Below are positions 24,196-36,150 of a DNA stretch of 64,000 bases, piece after piece. The number at the start of each line of letters is the position of its first letter. Positions within the stretch are counted from its first letter, which is position 1. Under the pieces are notes generated by a model. That model did no database searches, had not been told where the DNA came from, and was given only the letters and a program-made list of their open reading frames with translations. Both the position numbers and the translations under genes were made by a program. Source of the stretch: Chamaea fasciata (Eukaryota > Chordata > Aves > Passeriformes > Sylviidae); the NCBI GenBank assembly GCA_029207755.1, contig JARCOQ010000016.1:11499307-11563306 (forward strand), given 5' to 3'.

Positions 24196-26386
24196 TAGTC
24201 CAAGCTAGTGATAACTGAAACAGAAGATACATCTGAAGGACACCTCTATGTCTTCTATGAATCTCTCTCTGTCATTAAGCAAAAAACTCTTTTCAAAGCC
24301 AGAGGAAAGAGGATAATTAAGAACCACAAGGAAATACCACTCATAAAATCATAGCACTTGGGGGCTTATCAAAGAGGAGAAAAATACTTGTATCAAACAT
24401 ACACCAAAGACAGAGCACTGGAGGGTTAGGGAAAAGACAGTCCCACTGTAGGCAGTCACACACTTTCACACTGTTATTAGGAAATTCTGTTTAGTAGACA
24501 AAGAGTTTGGTGACTCAAGGGATACTGCTGTAAAGGTTTTCAGCATTGTTTGTGCATAATCTACGTGTAACATTCAACTTGGGAATGAGATATGATGTAG
24601 AAAATTGCTTTTGCAGTCCTTGAAGCCAATAATTTAGGTCTGCAACCTTAATTTATAAGGGAAAAAGGAAGGTAGTTGGAACATGAATTTGGATCACCGT
24701 CAGATTTAGGAATGAAAGTAATTAATGCTTCTGTGAAACTCCCCTGATAGTTATTTTTGGATTCAAAATCTTTAAAGAAAAGTTTTAATTTAGGGGCAGA
24801 AGCTCATTATATTCTCAAAAGAATCCTGCTGTACTAAATCATTCTGTCTCCAATTCATAGCCCCACATTCCCTCTGTACATACAGCTCCTTCACTGATAA
24901 AGCAGCAAATTATTTCCCAGCTCAACTACTGAAACTTTGGCTCCCTGAGCTCTTCCAAATTGAGGATCCTTGCCCTCATATTCCAGGCCCTTTACTATTA
25001 CCATGGAATGATGGTGACCAAAGTCTTTTCACTTCAGCTCAATATTCTCAGCTGGTTGCCACACCCCCATCTTTTGAGATTCCTGACAGCTTTCCAAGCA
25101 ACTCCCTTGGAAAGACCCTGCTCTGCACCACTCCCCGACTTTCCAAACCACTGCTAACTGTTGTTTCCCTCTGTGGTACTCCCAAGACAACATGGGGTTG
25201 TCAAAAAAAATACTGAGGTGACAACTTCATGTGATTGACAGCTGTGAATTTCACCCCTCTGCTTTCTCCAGCTCCCCGCTGCATCAGTTTGTAATTTTAT
25301 CTGACATTTTTTCACTTGTGGATTGTGTGTTGCTCTAGACTGTCAAATATTCAGGCCATATTTGGTGATATTGTGATATATTAGTAATAAAGGACAATAG
25401 AATTGTACTCCTGGGTAAGGGAGAGTCAAGGACTTCAGCAACTTTTAGGCTGTGAGTTTGTTTTTTTTTTTTTCTATTTTAACCTGTTCTTTAATGCCTT
25501 CTGTGACTAAGTCCCGGGTGATATCAACCAGGCAGAAATTAATATTTAATCCTACTCCAAAATTCCTGAATCCTTCAGGTCTATTAGTTCTGTAGGAGTG
25601 TTCATTTGCACTTAGAGCTGCAGCTCCAGCGATCAGCACAGGTTCTGCTGAAGCCAATGGAAAGGTTCTGGTTGGCTACAAGTCGCACTCAAAGAGGGAC
25701 TCGGACGACCAAACAGAGCTGTGAGTTTAGGAGAGGTTTCATCTATTTACTTATTCCCCCTTATACAAAAATCACCTTTCATCTTTGGTTATTTACATTC
25801 TCCAAAGCAAGTGCTTATGACAGACAGCTGCAAACAAAACCCAAAGGTTTTGGAGCTGAAAAGCAAGCAGCTGTGCTCTGCCACTTCTATTGGCATGGGG
25901 ACGCATTTTCAGATTCTCAGTCAAGCCTACAAGTGCTGTTCAAGGTTCACACAGGGATAACTGCAGTTTGCAAACTTCCAAAAGGCCAGCACAAACACTG
26001 GGGCCTTATCCTTGCTTTCAAGCCAAGGGGACTATTTATGTGAACAAATTTAAGCACTGAGCAAGCTTTCACAGGTTTGTGCACTGATATTATAATCACA
26101 CACATGAGCAGAATTGTTAATTGTCCTAATTCCTTGGCTATTTTAGTAAGAATAATGAAAGGAAAATCATATGCATACTTCAGTATTAGCTTAGTCTCTC
26201 TTCTGCTGCCACTGATAGCTCTTTTGACGTAGAAATGGCAGCCAATGTTTGCTGAAAAGGATGGCCACACCATTTCCATTGTTAGTCCTTGAAGAATGTA
26301 TTACTTCCAAAAAAATCCTATCTCTGAGATTTGGGTTTTGAAAAATGTCTCTCTTGGAGAAGTGCCATGAAGCATTACATTCTGCC

Positions 26387-26404
26387 TTTTTTTTTTTTTT
26401 TTTT
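26387..26404 (+). repeat. Poly(T) tract, T18
   Basis: Uninterrupted run of 18 T with no recognisable retroposon body attached. Confidence 0.85.
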
Positions 26405-26776
26405 AAGTAAGATTTTCCACCCCTGTTTTAATAGGCTGTTATAGCCTTTAACATGCCATGAAATTAAATGCCTCCATTGGGGATCCATAACTTATCATAA
26501 CAATAGTATTTCTAGCACTTGTTGGAACTATGAGGAAAGTTGGAAGGTGGCATAATAATAAGTGTAGCATTTTAAAGGACTACAGAATTGTCACTATACA
26601 TTACTGAGCTCCCATAGTTAACACCATGAATTAAAAGCATATAAAAGTGATAATAGCTGGGTTTCTAAAGAAATGACTGACACTTGGTGAGATTATCTCT
26701 TTGCTGGAATTAACCTGTGATCTGCTGGGAGCCATAAACCCCACAAAAAATGAGGAAGCATATTAATTTGATAACT

Positions 26777-26853
26777 GACCCTGCTTAAAGCAGGAGGCTG
26801 GAGCAGCTGACCTCCTGAGGTTCCTTCCAACCCAAATTATCCTATGATTCTAA
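26777..26853 (+). mobile_element. CR1 LINE 3'-end fragment, plus strand
   Basis: The sequence follows the CR1 3' consensus closely: 'accctgcttaaagcagg', then 'ctgacctcctgaggttcct', 'tccaacccaaatta' and the terminal CCTATGATTCT, which is the start of the usual ATTCTATGATTCTATG tail. Only the last 75 bp or so are recognisable, which is typical of 5'-truncated CR1 insertions. No protein-coding part remains. Confidence 0.85.
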
Positions 26854-27284
26854 TCACTTCTACTAATTTTTGCCACGTACCTGTAATGATACATATATTA
26901 GGTATGTAGCAAGAGCAGATCACTTTCTTCCTGCTTGCATAACTTTACAGAATCTCCAGTGTAAAATTAATTAGAAATTGAAGGCCAGATTATGCCAGAT
27001 GTAAATGGCCTTTTAAAAAAGGAGAACTGATATGTGCACCCCTCTCTGGCACTGAAGAGAGGCACACTGTCTAATTTATAGAGGTGCCAAGCATTTACAG
27101 TCTCCAACCAAATTTCTTTTCTTTCAAGAAAGGAGGGAAGTTCTTCAACCAAGAAATCTGCGTCTCCCAGGAAAGGAAAACTGTAAGAGTACTCTCAGCT
27201 CTGTGTGATTCAGAATCTTGCCCAGAACCAAAGCTTGGCTCAGTGTTCAATCTTTCAAGGCTCCAGAAAATAAATGCTCAGTGT

Positions 27285-27525
27285 AGAATCATTTAGGTTG
27301 GAAAAGAGCTCCAAGACCAACATTTAACCCAGAACTGCCAAGTCCACCACTAATCCATGTCCCAAGTGCCACATCTACACATCTTTTAAATCCCTCCAGG
27401 GATGGTGACTCCACCAGTTCTCCGGGCTGGCTGTTCCAAGGCTTGACAACACTTTCCTGAGGAGCCACTTTGCTGTGCTGGTTTATTCAGAATCACATCA
27501 AACCCTCCTCGAGCTGTGTACACTC
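27285..27525 (-). mobile_element. CR1 LINE 3'-end fragment, minus strand
   Basis: Read on the plus strand it begins AGAATCATTTAGGTTGGAAA and runs through 'cccagaactgccaagtcca', 'gtgccacatctacacatctt', 'ccagggatggtgactccacc' and 'ctgttccaaggcttgacaac'. This is the well-known reverse complement of the CR1 3' region. Similarity fades after about 27466, and the 'aaaccctcctcgagctgtg' part near 27500 may be its weakened continuation. The copy is less diverged than the one at 16680-16806. Confidence 0.9.
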
Positions 27526-30406
27526 CTGTATTTTTGATAGTTTGAAAGGTCTTAAAGAACAGCCTGTCACTGACTGCCTTTGAATATCTTTCTAGTTTTC
27601 AACACGATGGACATTTTGTTTGTTTTTTATCACAAGAGAATTTCACAACTCCCTTTGAAAGAGTTAAGAAGATACTTATACCTCCTCAAGAAAAGCAAGA
27701 ACCACATGGCATAAAACCATTTTCACAATGACCAGAGTCTGGCAGAGACAAAAATCTGTCAAGTTATAAATTTATGTAAGGCACTTGCAGGAGTAAGATT
27801 ACTTGAAAAAGCAAAACAATGGACAGTGATTATTTAGCTAGATTCTGAGAGGGAACCATCACATAGAGAACTTCCACCAGCCTTTATGTATCCTAAAGAG
27901 AACAGGATTTATTTTGACACAAATATCAAAATAAAAGAGAGTAATTGAGGGTAACCACAAGAGAGGTCAAAAATCTTCCTAAAGAGTCTAGGGCAAATCT
28001 ATTTTTACTAGAAGGAAACCTGAATGCTCATTAATTAGCACTGTCAAAGACTTATCAACACTACTGGAAAGACACATTCCTTTTCTTGATCTAAATGATA
28101 AAGCCAAATGCAAAGGAGTTTTTCTGTAGAGACGGAAATTTGGATTAGCATCAGTGATTTAATCTGAGCCTGTCCACATTGGAACCCTGAATACACAGAG
28201 AGTTTGAGACCACACCTCAAAAAATGTTGGTTTAGGGTATGGGCAATCTTTCCATTGATGGCTGAAGAGGCAAGAACAGAAATCATATAAGAAATACTTG
28301 CACAGTCAATTGTCACTGAACGCTTGTGTGGTGTTACATTAGAGCAGCATGAGGAGGGTGAAAAAAATCACCAATTCCACCACAGACAGGCACCACTCCA
28401 ACACAATGCCTGAAGTTTTCAGGCCATCTAAGGATTTGCCCATCACCAGACACAGTTGATGGCTTCAGAAAATGATAGCAAGGACTTGTCAGGATGAAAA
28501 ATAAGTAAGGAGTAATAACGAAATATTAATATACACCCTGTTTAATTAAATGACAATATCATTTTCTTGTAATCCTTCTCTAACTCTGCTGGAAGAGTAC
28601 AGTGTTGACATGATAATTTTATAAACTTCCTTGACAGTTCACGTTAAACCATCCTTCATTACCACAGATTGATAATTGGCACTTACAAAGGAAATGAAAT
28701 GTCTGAAAAATTCATTAAACATGCCAAATATCTGAGGAGACCCAGTGAAATGGCAAAGTTATCTAAATAGCTGTGTAAGCAGCTAAAGGGCTGCTTTCCT
28801 TTATAAATTCTCAAAAAGATGAGGAAAAAGTCATGACTTCCTATTATATTTTTTAATGCAATGGAAATGAAGCAGTTACTTTGAGACAGATTCAAATCTT
28901 CCTTCCATCAGGTGATTTTGGGAGAAATTTCAATTAAGCCAATAAAATTACAGTATTTGGCTTTAGATCTTCTCCCCCCTGCTTTCACCTTCCTCCAGGA
29001 AATAGAAAAAGGAGATAAATCCTTACTTCTGCAGCTATTCCCTTGATAATCTATTACAAGAGAATCTTGTCAGAAAACCTTATTTGGATATTTCCAAGTG
29101 ATCTATTCCCACTGTACTGGTCATTTCATCCCTCAGAGTCTATGCAGACCCATCCAATAAACTGCAGACACCCTTCCCTTTAATGCACTTTGGCATTTAA
29201 ACTCCCCGTGGCTGCTCTATCTGTGCAGTTTAAACTGCTTGCAAAAGCAAGACCATTGTTTAATTACAGAAAGCTGCTAAATATTTGAGCAAAAGAAGTT
29301 CTTGAGGATATGCCAAATATCTTGGCCTATCCCTCAACCCAGGCCAGGCTCAGGAAAATGTGAAAAGAAACTAATAAGGAGTAAAATTTCATTTGTCAAA
29401 ATTATGCTTGCTTGGCTTTTCACTGCTTAATGGAGATGGAAAAACATGTATAAAAATCATACATTTTGCTAGCTACACAGGATCATAATAATTTTCCAAA
29501 GTCATATAACAGGGACAGAAGGCAGAGACAGCTGAGCATCAGAACTGCCAGCTTCATTTGAACATAGCCTGACTACTGTGACTGGATCATCCCCTGGCCA
29601 CAACTCACAGAAATTCTGGACACAAGAGTGGACAAGCTACAAGACAAAGTTGCCAACTGTCTGATACTTTTGATCCCATTACAATAATTTATTCTAATGA
29701 AAAATCACAGCTACTTAAACAAGCAAAACCACCATCTACCTTTACATGCAAATGAAATGGCAGAACCACATCTTTTTCAGCTTTAACATGAGTGAAATTT
29801 TCAGTTTCTCATTCAGTAAATGATAAAAAAGAATTCAATAAATTAATTATCTTATCTACAAAGGAACATTTTATGAAGCTCACTTGTTTCTTTTGATTGA
29901 AGATGGATACTTGGTGTATCAAACAATTCTATGATGAATCAGAGATGAATTTCTGCTGTCTCTTCCATGCTCCACATTTCAGAAGCTTCATATTCTGGAC
30001 AAGTTGAAAGACCTTTAGCATAATTGACTTTAAAATGGCATCCTACCCTTTGAAAGCAAAAAAAGAAATATTTTTTATATTTTCTAATGTAGTTAATTAT
30101 TTTCCCAACCTGTTTAATCTATCTAATGAAGCAGAGAAAGACAAACCATTACTAATATACATTATAGGATGAAAGTTTGATTGAATTTCCTTGAGACTAT
30201 ATAAGTAGACTTCTGAAAGCATAGGTGAGAGGAAGACCAGTATGGTAGATACAGATAACAAAAAAATTCTGCCATGATTGTCTTTCCCTCTAATTAACCA
30301 TCAGCTCTTCTCATTGATAGCAGGGACGTGAGGTACAAAACACATCCCTCAGGAACTGGACTAACTTCCACAGATTTTTGAAAGTTCTATAAAAGGCTCA
30401 ATATTA
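27526..30406. other. AT-rich single-copy sequence without a gene
   Basis: No exon, RNA gene or recognisable repeat. Short frames only. Confidence 0.55.
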
Positions 30407-30499
30407 GCCCCTGTCTGGGTTAAACATATAAAAATGTTTATTCTATTCCATCTCTTGAAACTGGTTGGGGAGGTGTTTCCTTTATCTCTTGTAACTCCA

Positions 30500-30515
30500 G
30501 GCGGGAAGGGGCGGG
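30500..30515 (+). promoter_or_regulatory. Paired GC boxes in the LTR U3 region
   Basis: GGCGGG at 30500-30505 and GGGGCGGG at 30508-30515, Sp1-type sites about 180-200 bp upstream of the TATA-like box. Confidence 0.55.
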
Positions 30516-30620
30516 TGCCTTCTGATAATGGGCTGACTGCTAAAACTGGGTGGGGCATTGTTCCTTATCTCTTTCCACCCTCCAAGGGGATATCTGCTGT
30601 TAATGGGCCATCAAGGCTCA

Positions 30621-30625
30621 CCAAT
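30621..30625 (+). promoter_or_regulatory. CCAAT box of the LTR
   Basis: CCAAT lies about 75 bp upstream of the TATA-like box, a usual spacing for LTR promoters. Confidence 0.55.
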
Positions 30626-30696
30626 GACAGGACACATTACATCATCCCAGTGTGAGATGCTCCACCCAGTGGGAGGAGCCAAACCATTCCTGCCCA

Positions 30697-30704
30697 GATA
30701 AAAA
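30697..30704 (+). promoter_or_regulatory. TATA-like box of the LTR (GATAAAAA)
   Basis: GATAAAAA sits where the U3 promoter would be, downstream of the CCAAT box. Transcription would be expected to start about 25-30 bp further on, near the GACATAGGGACACC stretch. Confidence 0.6.
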
Positions 30705-30980
30705 CTGAGACATAGGGACACCAGACATTCTGGTTTTCCACTGGATTCCCACAGGAAGACCGGACCCATCTCACCATTACTGGACCCTTTTTCTACAGGG
30801 ACCATCTCTACTCCAACAGAACTACATCTGCCACTCCAGGAGTGGTTACTTTGGACAGCATCCAGCACCCTGACCAACAGTGAGGCAGGTTGTATTTCTG
30901 ACTCTGTCAGGGTTTCTAGGATTTTCTGTTTGTTTTGTTTGCTTGTTTTTTGTACTACAATTGTATTCTTAATATTTTTT

Positions 30981-30986
30981 AGTAAA
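30981..30986 (+). terminator. Poly(A) signal variant of the LTR (AGTAAA)
   Basis: AGTAAA is a common variant of AATAAA. It sits after the T/G-rich stretch near the end of R/U5, where the LTR polyadenylation signal is expected. Confidence 0.55.
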
Positions 30987-31050
30987 GAACTGTTATTCCT
31001 ATTCCCAAATCTTTTCCTGAAAAGCCTTAAATTGCAAAATTATATTCCAT

Positions 31051-31071
31051 GGGGGGGGGGGGGGGGGGGGG
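31051..31071 (+). repeat. Poly(G) tract, G21, inside the LTR
   Basis: 21 consecutive G. Related LTRs that I recall have a shorter, interrupted G-rich stretch here, so the run probably expanded by slippage. It is long enough to fold as a G-quadruplex and is prone to sequencing-length error. Confidence 0.9.
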
Positions 31072-31153
31072 ATAGAATTTACATTCTCCATTCCAAGGGA
31101 AACTCCAGCTTTCCCTGGCAGAGATATCCGTCTTCCCAAACTCAGACAGCCCA

Positions 31154-34100
31154 GGCCTCAAGGTTTATGAGACAATCATCCAAGTTTTGGCTGAGAGCTG
31201 CAGTGCAAGGATGTCTTCCAGGGGTCTGAAAATCCTCAGCATAACCCTTGTGAGTGGCAGCAGCCACCCCCATGCCCAGCTCTCACAGCATTCATTTCTT
31301 CATAGGACCAGGACAAACTTCTGGGAAAAAGGCAGTGAAAGTGGCAGTTCCACACAATACCCATGTGAGACAGTGTGAATTTATATTTTAAGGTGTTCTA
31401 GGATCTTGTAAAACCACAGAATAAATTATTTCCATATTTCAGCTCTGACCTTACCATAAAACTTTTGCTCTATGAATAATCCCATTTCATTATTGCAAGG
31501 TTGCATTTCTGAAGGTTGGTTGTAAATCATATCTATAAATAATTTCGCAAGTTACTGTTTGCAAGTTGCTTGTAACTTATATCTTTAGGAAGGCCTGTCC
31601 TTAGACCACCTCAATTCTGGTCCTTTACCTTTGCTATTAAGCTGAAAATCCAAAATATGCAGTGATGGCTACTTGAGTTTGTATCCATGCTGTGAATTAC
31701 CATTTAAATTTCTTCCCTAACAACAACAGAACTTGCCCAGACAACCTGAACCATTAAACTAATGCTCTGGACATCATATTTTTTACTTCAACCTTTCTTT
31801 TCTCACAATGTGTTTTCTGACCATCAAAGACTCAAAGGAGAAGGAAAGTTGGGGGGTGGGTCAGACAACTGGATTCTAGTTTTTTATCACCCCATAAACA
31901 GATCTAATCAGCTCCTTTGTGACTTGCCAGAATTCCATGGAAATCAGTGTAAAGACTCACATTGATTTGACAGAGTATCTTTGCCAGGTTTTTAACGTTT
32001 CTAAAGCAAAATTTAATAGGATGCCTAATTAAAGACTTAATTAATGCCTGGATGATGTTTTCCGAAAAAGAACTGAAATTAATGCTCATGGTATTCACAA
32101 TTCTCCACACCAGTCCACTGATTCTATGCTGATTAAAATCTTCTGAATGTATTATATATTTAGAATTACAGAAATCAATAATTAAAAAAAACAGACAACA
32201 GAGCTTATTCATTTAAGTGGAGAAAGGATTCATCTCCTTTTTCTACCTTGTAGGTGCTAAGAGCTTACTATAACCACTAAAGCCCAGAGAAATTTATGTT
32301 TTTATTTACAAAAGGCTGAATGCTATCAAAGATGCAGGCTTTTCTTCTTCTTTCTTGTTCTTTTTTATTTTTTGACCCTTGTAATAAAACTGATGTTTTT
32401 TTCTTGCTTTAGCCTGAAAGAAAATAGCTGATTCTCAGGTGGAAAAATAATTAGTAACATGGGAAGCTGAATGAATTTTGAGATATTGAGGAAAATGCAG
32501 TTTGAACTGTCAGGTTTACTCACTTACCCACAGGAACTACAAAGCAGCAAAGAAATAAAACCCTCTTAGAACCTAAAGCTTTCATCGAACTATTCCCTCT
32601 GGCTGATTTTTTTTCCCAAAACTCTCTTTTCCCAGTGGCTCCTATTAGAAACACAAACAGTTTGCCTCTCTGCATAGTGACAAATGCCATACTTCTTTTA
32701 AAAATACTCTTAAATTATTATTACCTTTTAATAAGAGGATAGAACAACTATGCAACCCGTACAGTCAAATACACTTCACAGGAGCCCTTGCGCTGCCTGG
32801 AATGTCAAAGGAAATGGGAGTTATCAGTAGTTCAGCTATCACTGTTTATTAGGCCAAAGGGAGTTGCCCTCTGTTTGGCACCCCCAACCAACACAGGTGT
32901 AAGGCTTGCCAATAACAGCAGGAAAAGATCTTTGTGTGGATTGGCACAGAGGATCCTTGCAGCCTCTGCCATACTCTACTGTGAAAAATTGATGGATAGA
33001 AATTGATTCCTGGTGTTACAATTACAAAAGAATAAAGAAGATCAGCACACAGTGCTGACCACTGAGTCTTTTGTTGTTTGTGATGTTTTGTACCTTTTGT
33101 TCGTGGTTTTTTTTTGGTGTTTTTTGTACCCTCTTCAAAGTCAAGAGCCCCAGGTGTATCAATGACAGGGATCAAACAGGGGAAGCTGGAGCTCCATGCC
33201 TGGTCTGAGATATGTGTTGTCATAGGGATCTCTGGGACACGTTAGGAAAACTTTAGAGGCTGGAAGCCACAATGCGTGGCTACAAACTTCTTTGTGAACA
33301 CAGGAAGGGAAGAAGAAGAGATGAAGTTGCATTTTATGTAATAGAAAAATCCAAATGTATGAAGGTGAGCTGAGACCACAAGAAGTCTCTTGAGTGCCTT
33401 CAGGTCGGTAGTGGGTTCATCACCAAGGGGAAGTTTAGGTTTGGTGTCTGCGACTGACCCCTTAATCAGAATGGTGAGGCTGATGAAACCTTTCTTTGGC
33501 TGCTGAAAGAACTCTTGCACACACAAAACCTGGTCCTCAGGGGTGACTTCAATAACCCAGGCCCTTGTGAGAGTAGCACAGCCTGGCAGGAGCAGCTCCA
33601 GCTTGGGCTCTGGCACACCCTCTCTCCCTGGTTTGAGCTCCAGCAATGGCCATGATGGAGATCATCCCTCTCAGAGTGCCTGCTCCTTTGCTCTGATGCC
33701 TGCACTCTCACCAGAATTTCTGCTTTGAGCCTGAGTTTCCCCATCCCAGCAGCAGTGGTGCAGTGCCTCCCTCTGCCAGCAGCCCCTGACCACTTGTCTG
33801 CTCCTCCAGCCACAGGGATGTTTGCCCAACAACGCCGTTGTTGTGTCCTAGAGCTCAGTGCCCCAGGCAAGAACAGGTTATGCTGCTCTCTGTAAAGGGC
33901 TGCCTCCTCCTCTCTCCACATTTTGTTCCCTTCAGCTGACCTGCCGTGTTCCTAAGGCACTGCTTGTATCAAGAGCGTGTTCAGGGAAGCACAGAGAGAG
34001 CCTGTATGAGGAGCTGCAGGATGTTTTTCACAGAGACAACAAACTGCACTAGATTCCTTGGTAAAATCCACTAAACTTTGAATTCATTCTTAAAGGGAAG

Positions 34101-35829
34101 GAAATTACTGCAAGCCAGGACACACTGAAACATACAGGAGATTCTCCAGATCAAAGCATTTGCTATTTATTTTGTGACAACTCTTCTCTTACACTCCCCC
34201 TCTGAAGAATTTAAGTGCCTCAATTCCGTGTTAAGCTGTGCCCAGTAGAGACACCAATATCTTTGTGCATTTGCACTAGTGACTTGTAGCTGAGCCCCTC
34301 TCCTACTTCACTGCAGCCTGCTTTTCCAGGGGATGGAAGTGGTTCTGACTGCAAATTCCACTGCACTGGGACTCCACAAGGCTCAGCCCCTGCCAGACAG
34401 GGCATGGAAGCTCGGAGCACTGCCAGCCTAAAACAGGAGACCAGCCTGGTACTGTCACACAAGTCAGAACTGCATTTCTGATTTTCTCTTACAAGTCAGT
34501 ATTTTGTTGACACTGTTGCTTGTGCCAATCATGTTTAGGAATTCCAATTCACATGTGTGCTTTTCATTAAACACTAAGGTCATGGTCCTTCAGGAAGAAA
34601 AAGTGAATTAAAATGCTGTGCATTAGAAAGAAGAATGGGGTCATTTCACTAGCCAACATCTCACCTGCTTCAGCCAAAGGTATTAAAAGCACGTGAAGTA
34701 GTGCAAGCTATAACCTTCCACTGAAAGATGCTGTTTGTATAGAACATTAGTAAACAGGGAGATGGCTGCATGGATGTGGAAAGTCTTCATCTTCCCTGCT
34801 CAGATGCTGAAAAGTAAAGAAATCAAAAGCAACAAGCTCCAAAAAGGGGAAGCCTACAGAAAGGATGAGAAGGAAACTTCTCATGGAGAGATTGCAGATA
34901 GTATTCCTACCAGAAAAAATGTTGGGAAAGTAATTACAGAGAGATTCAGGTCCTGGCAGATAACAGAACAGTTAAGGGAAAGTCATGAGGGAACTTCTCA
35001 GCACCATGATAAGCATCAATCTTTTCCATGGCACCATGAAATGTGGGAAGTGTAAATGACATTCCCTAATTACTTCTATAGAAAAAGACATTGTTAGAGG
35101 GTGAAGAGGGCATGGAAAGCATCAAGGCAAACCAGTAGTGATCCAGAGTCCAAACTCGATACTGGGCACGGAGGAGAAAGGAGGGGAACACATTTAAGAG
35201 CAGTTTATTCAAAGGCTGTTAAAACAGCCAATCACTGTTAAATTGTGCAGAGGAGGAAATATGCCCTGGGGGGAGTGCAAAGCAGATGATTGACTTCTTC
35301 AAATTCACAGCTGTGGTGGAGCAATCAAATAGTCCAATGGCAGCTTTCCCCTCAGAGACGAGACAACCTGGAGCCATATGACCTCAACCTTTGATACGCA
35401 CAAGGAAAATTTAATGAGAGACTTGCTACAGAGTCTGGTGTCTAGAAGTGACAAATTGCAAGCTTTACTGACCCCTCGTGAAGGCAAAGTTTCAAACTTT
35501 CATCAGCGAAATTGAGCAACTGAGGCGAGCTTGGAAACTGAGAAACGCAAGGAAAGGAAAACTGACTCTAACCAGAAACAGGTTGATAAAAGCAGCTTAA
35601 TTCCACATTCTTGCTAGCTAAAAGTGAGATGGCAATGGAGGAACACAAAATACACCATAAGAGCATCAACACACGATTGAGACGTCATCACTGGCTGGGA
35701 AAATCGATTTTCTTCACCCCTCCAAATCAACACTGCTTGAGAAGAGGTGCTCTGGTGATTAAGTCATTGCTAAATTCAGGCAGAACCAGGAGGGACCCAA
35801 GTGTTCACAATCACAAGAAAATAAATTAG
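31154..35829. other. Single-copy sequence without a recognised gene
   Basis: Apart from the unassigned GC-richer block at 33242-33921, no exon or repeat is recognised. Near 31519-31536 and 31570-31587 an imperfect direct repeat (TTGTAAATCATATCTATA against TTGTAACTTATATCTTTA) lies 51 bp apart. The 106-codon frame at 34735-35055 is lysine/glutamate-rich by base composition and shows no domain. Confidence 0.5.
33242..33921 (-). other. Unassigned GC-richer block with two overlapping minus-strand frames
   Basis: Minus-strand frames of 134 codons (33242-33646) and 151 codons (33466-33921) overlap in different registers. A single frameshift could join them, but I recognise no domain in either. The composition is GC-richer than its flanks. 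Possible readings are an old transposon or retrovirus fragment, a non-coding RNA exon or chance. I cannot choose, so no CDS is called. Confidence 0.3.
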
Positions 35830-36150
35830 ATTAAACTCTCCCAAGCTGTCACAGCTTCCAAAAAGGCTTACTTTGGATTTTGGCTACAGGATAAAGCACA
35901 GGCACAGCACAAAACAGAAAGCTTATCTTTAAGAGCTTGCATCTTTGTAATTGCCAGAATGTTAACTGTAGGAGATTGCAGCACTGCAAACAAGTCAGTT
36001 AATATTTCCAAGTGCCAGAGATTTCACCCAGATTTCTGACACCATATCTCATGCAGTTAATAAGTTTCATGCTGATTATTAAACTGAACAACACAGAATA
36101 TCATGCTGTTGGCAAAAATCCCCATTATCATTAATAAGATTAGAAACTTT
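35830..36150. promoter_or_regulatory. Candidate conserved non-coding element
   Basis: Complex repeat-free sequence with GTAATTGCC, GTTAATATT, GCAGTTAATAAG, TGATTATTAAAC and ATCATTAATAAG words within about 300 bp. Enhancer-like density of homeodomain cores; conservation untested. Confidence 0.3.

Larger units (their letters stand above)
22331..26776. other. Single-copy sequence without a gene
   Basis: No exon recognised. Contains A-rich tracts (24156-24195), a T18 tract (26387-26404), a 10-bp tandem duplication AGCACATCAA (23893-23912) and another of ATGAGGAGGC (23991-24010). The 145-codon frame at 25606-26043 has no recognisable domain. A piece at 25630-25665 loosely resembles the ancient 'gaagtcaatggaaagg' repeat word. 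Confidence 0.5.
30412..31148 (+). mobile_element. Solo LTR of an endogenous retrovirus, probably ERVL-type
   Basis: The 737-bp element begins TGTCTGGGTT and ends AACTCAGACA, which are inverted copies with 9 of 10 bases matching, in the canonical TG...CA form. It is flanked by GCCCC (30407-30411) and GCCCA (31149-31153), a 5-bp target duplication with one mismatch; 5 bp is the usual size for class III/ERVL elements. Inside, in order, are two GC boxes, a CCAAT box, a GATAAAAA TATA-like box, an AGTAAA poly(A)-type signal followed by T/G-rich sequence, and a G21 run. No gag, pol or env lies beside it, so internal sequence was lost by LTR-LTR recombination. The '...actgttattcctattccca...' part is like LTRs I know from songbirds. 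The orientation follows from the order of promoter and poly(A) signal. Confidence 0.85.

Noticed and set aside
25606..26043. 145-codon plus-strand open frame
   Set aside because: No recognisable family and no promoter or splice context; length is within chance for 64 kb.
30611..30877. 88-codon minus-strand frame inside the solo LTR
   Set aside because: Antisense shadow of LTR regulatory sequence; LTRs of this type do not encode proteins there.
33466..33921. 151-codon minus-strand open frame, the longest in the window
   Set aside because: No recognisable domain, overlapped in another register by a 134-codon frame, and located in a GC-richer patch where stops are rarer. Kept as an unassigned block rather than a gene.
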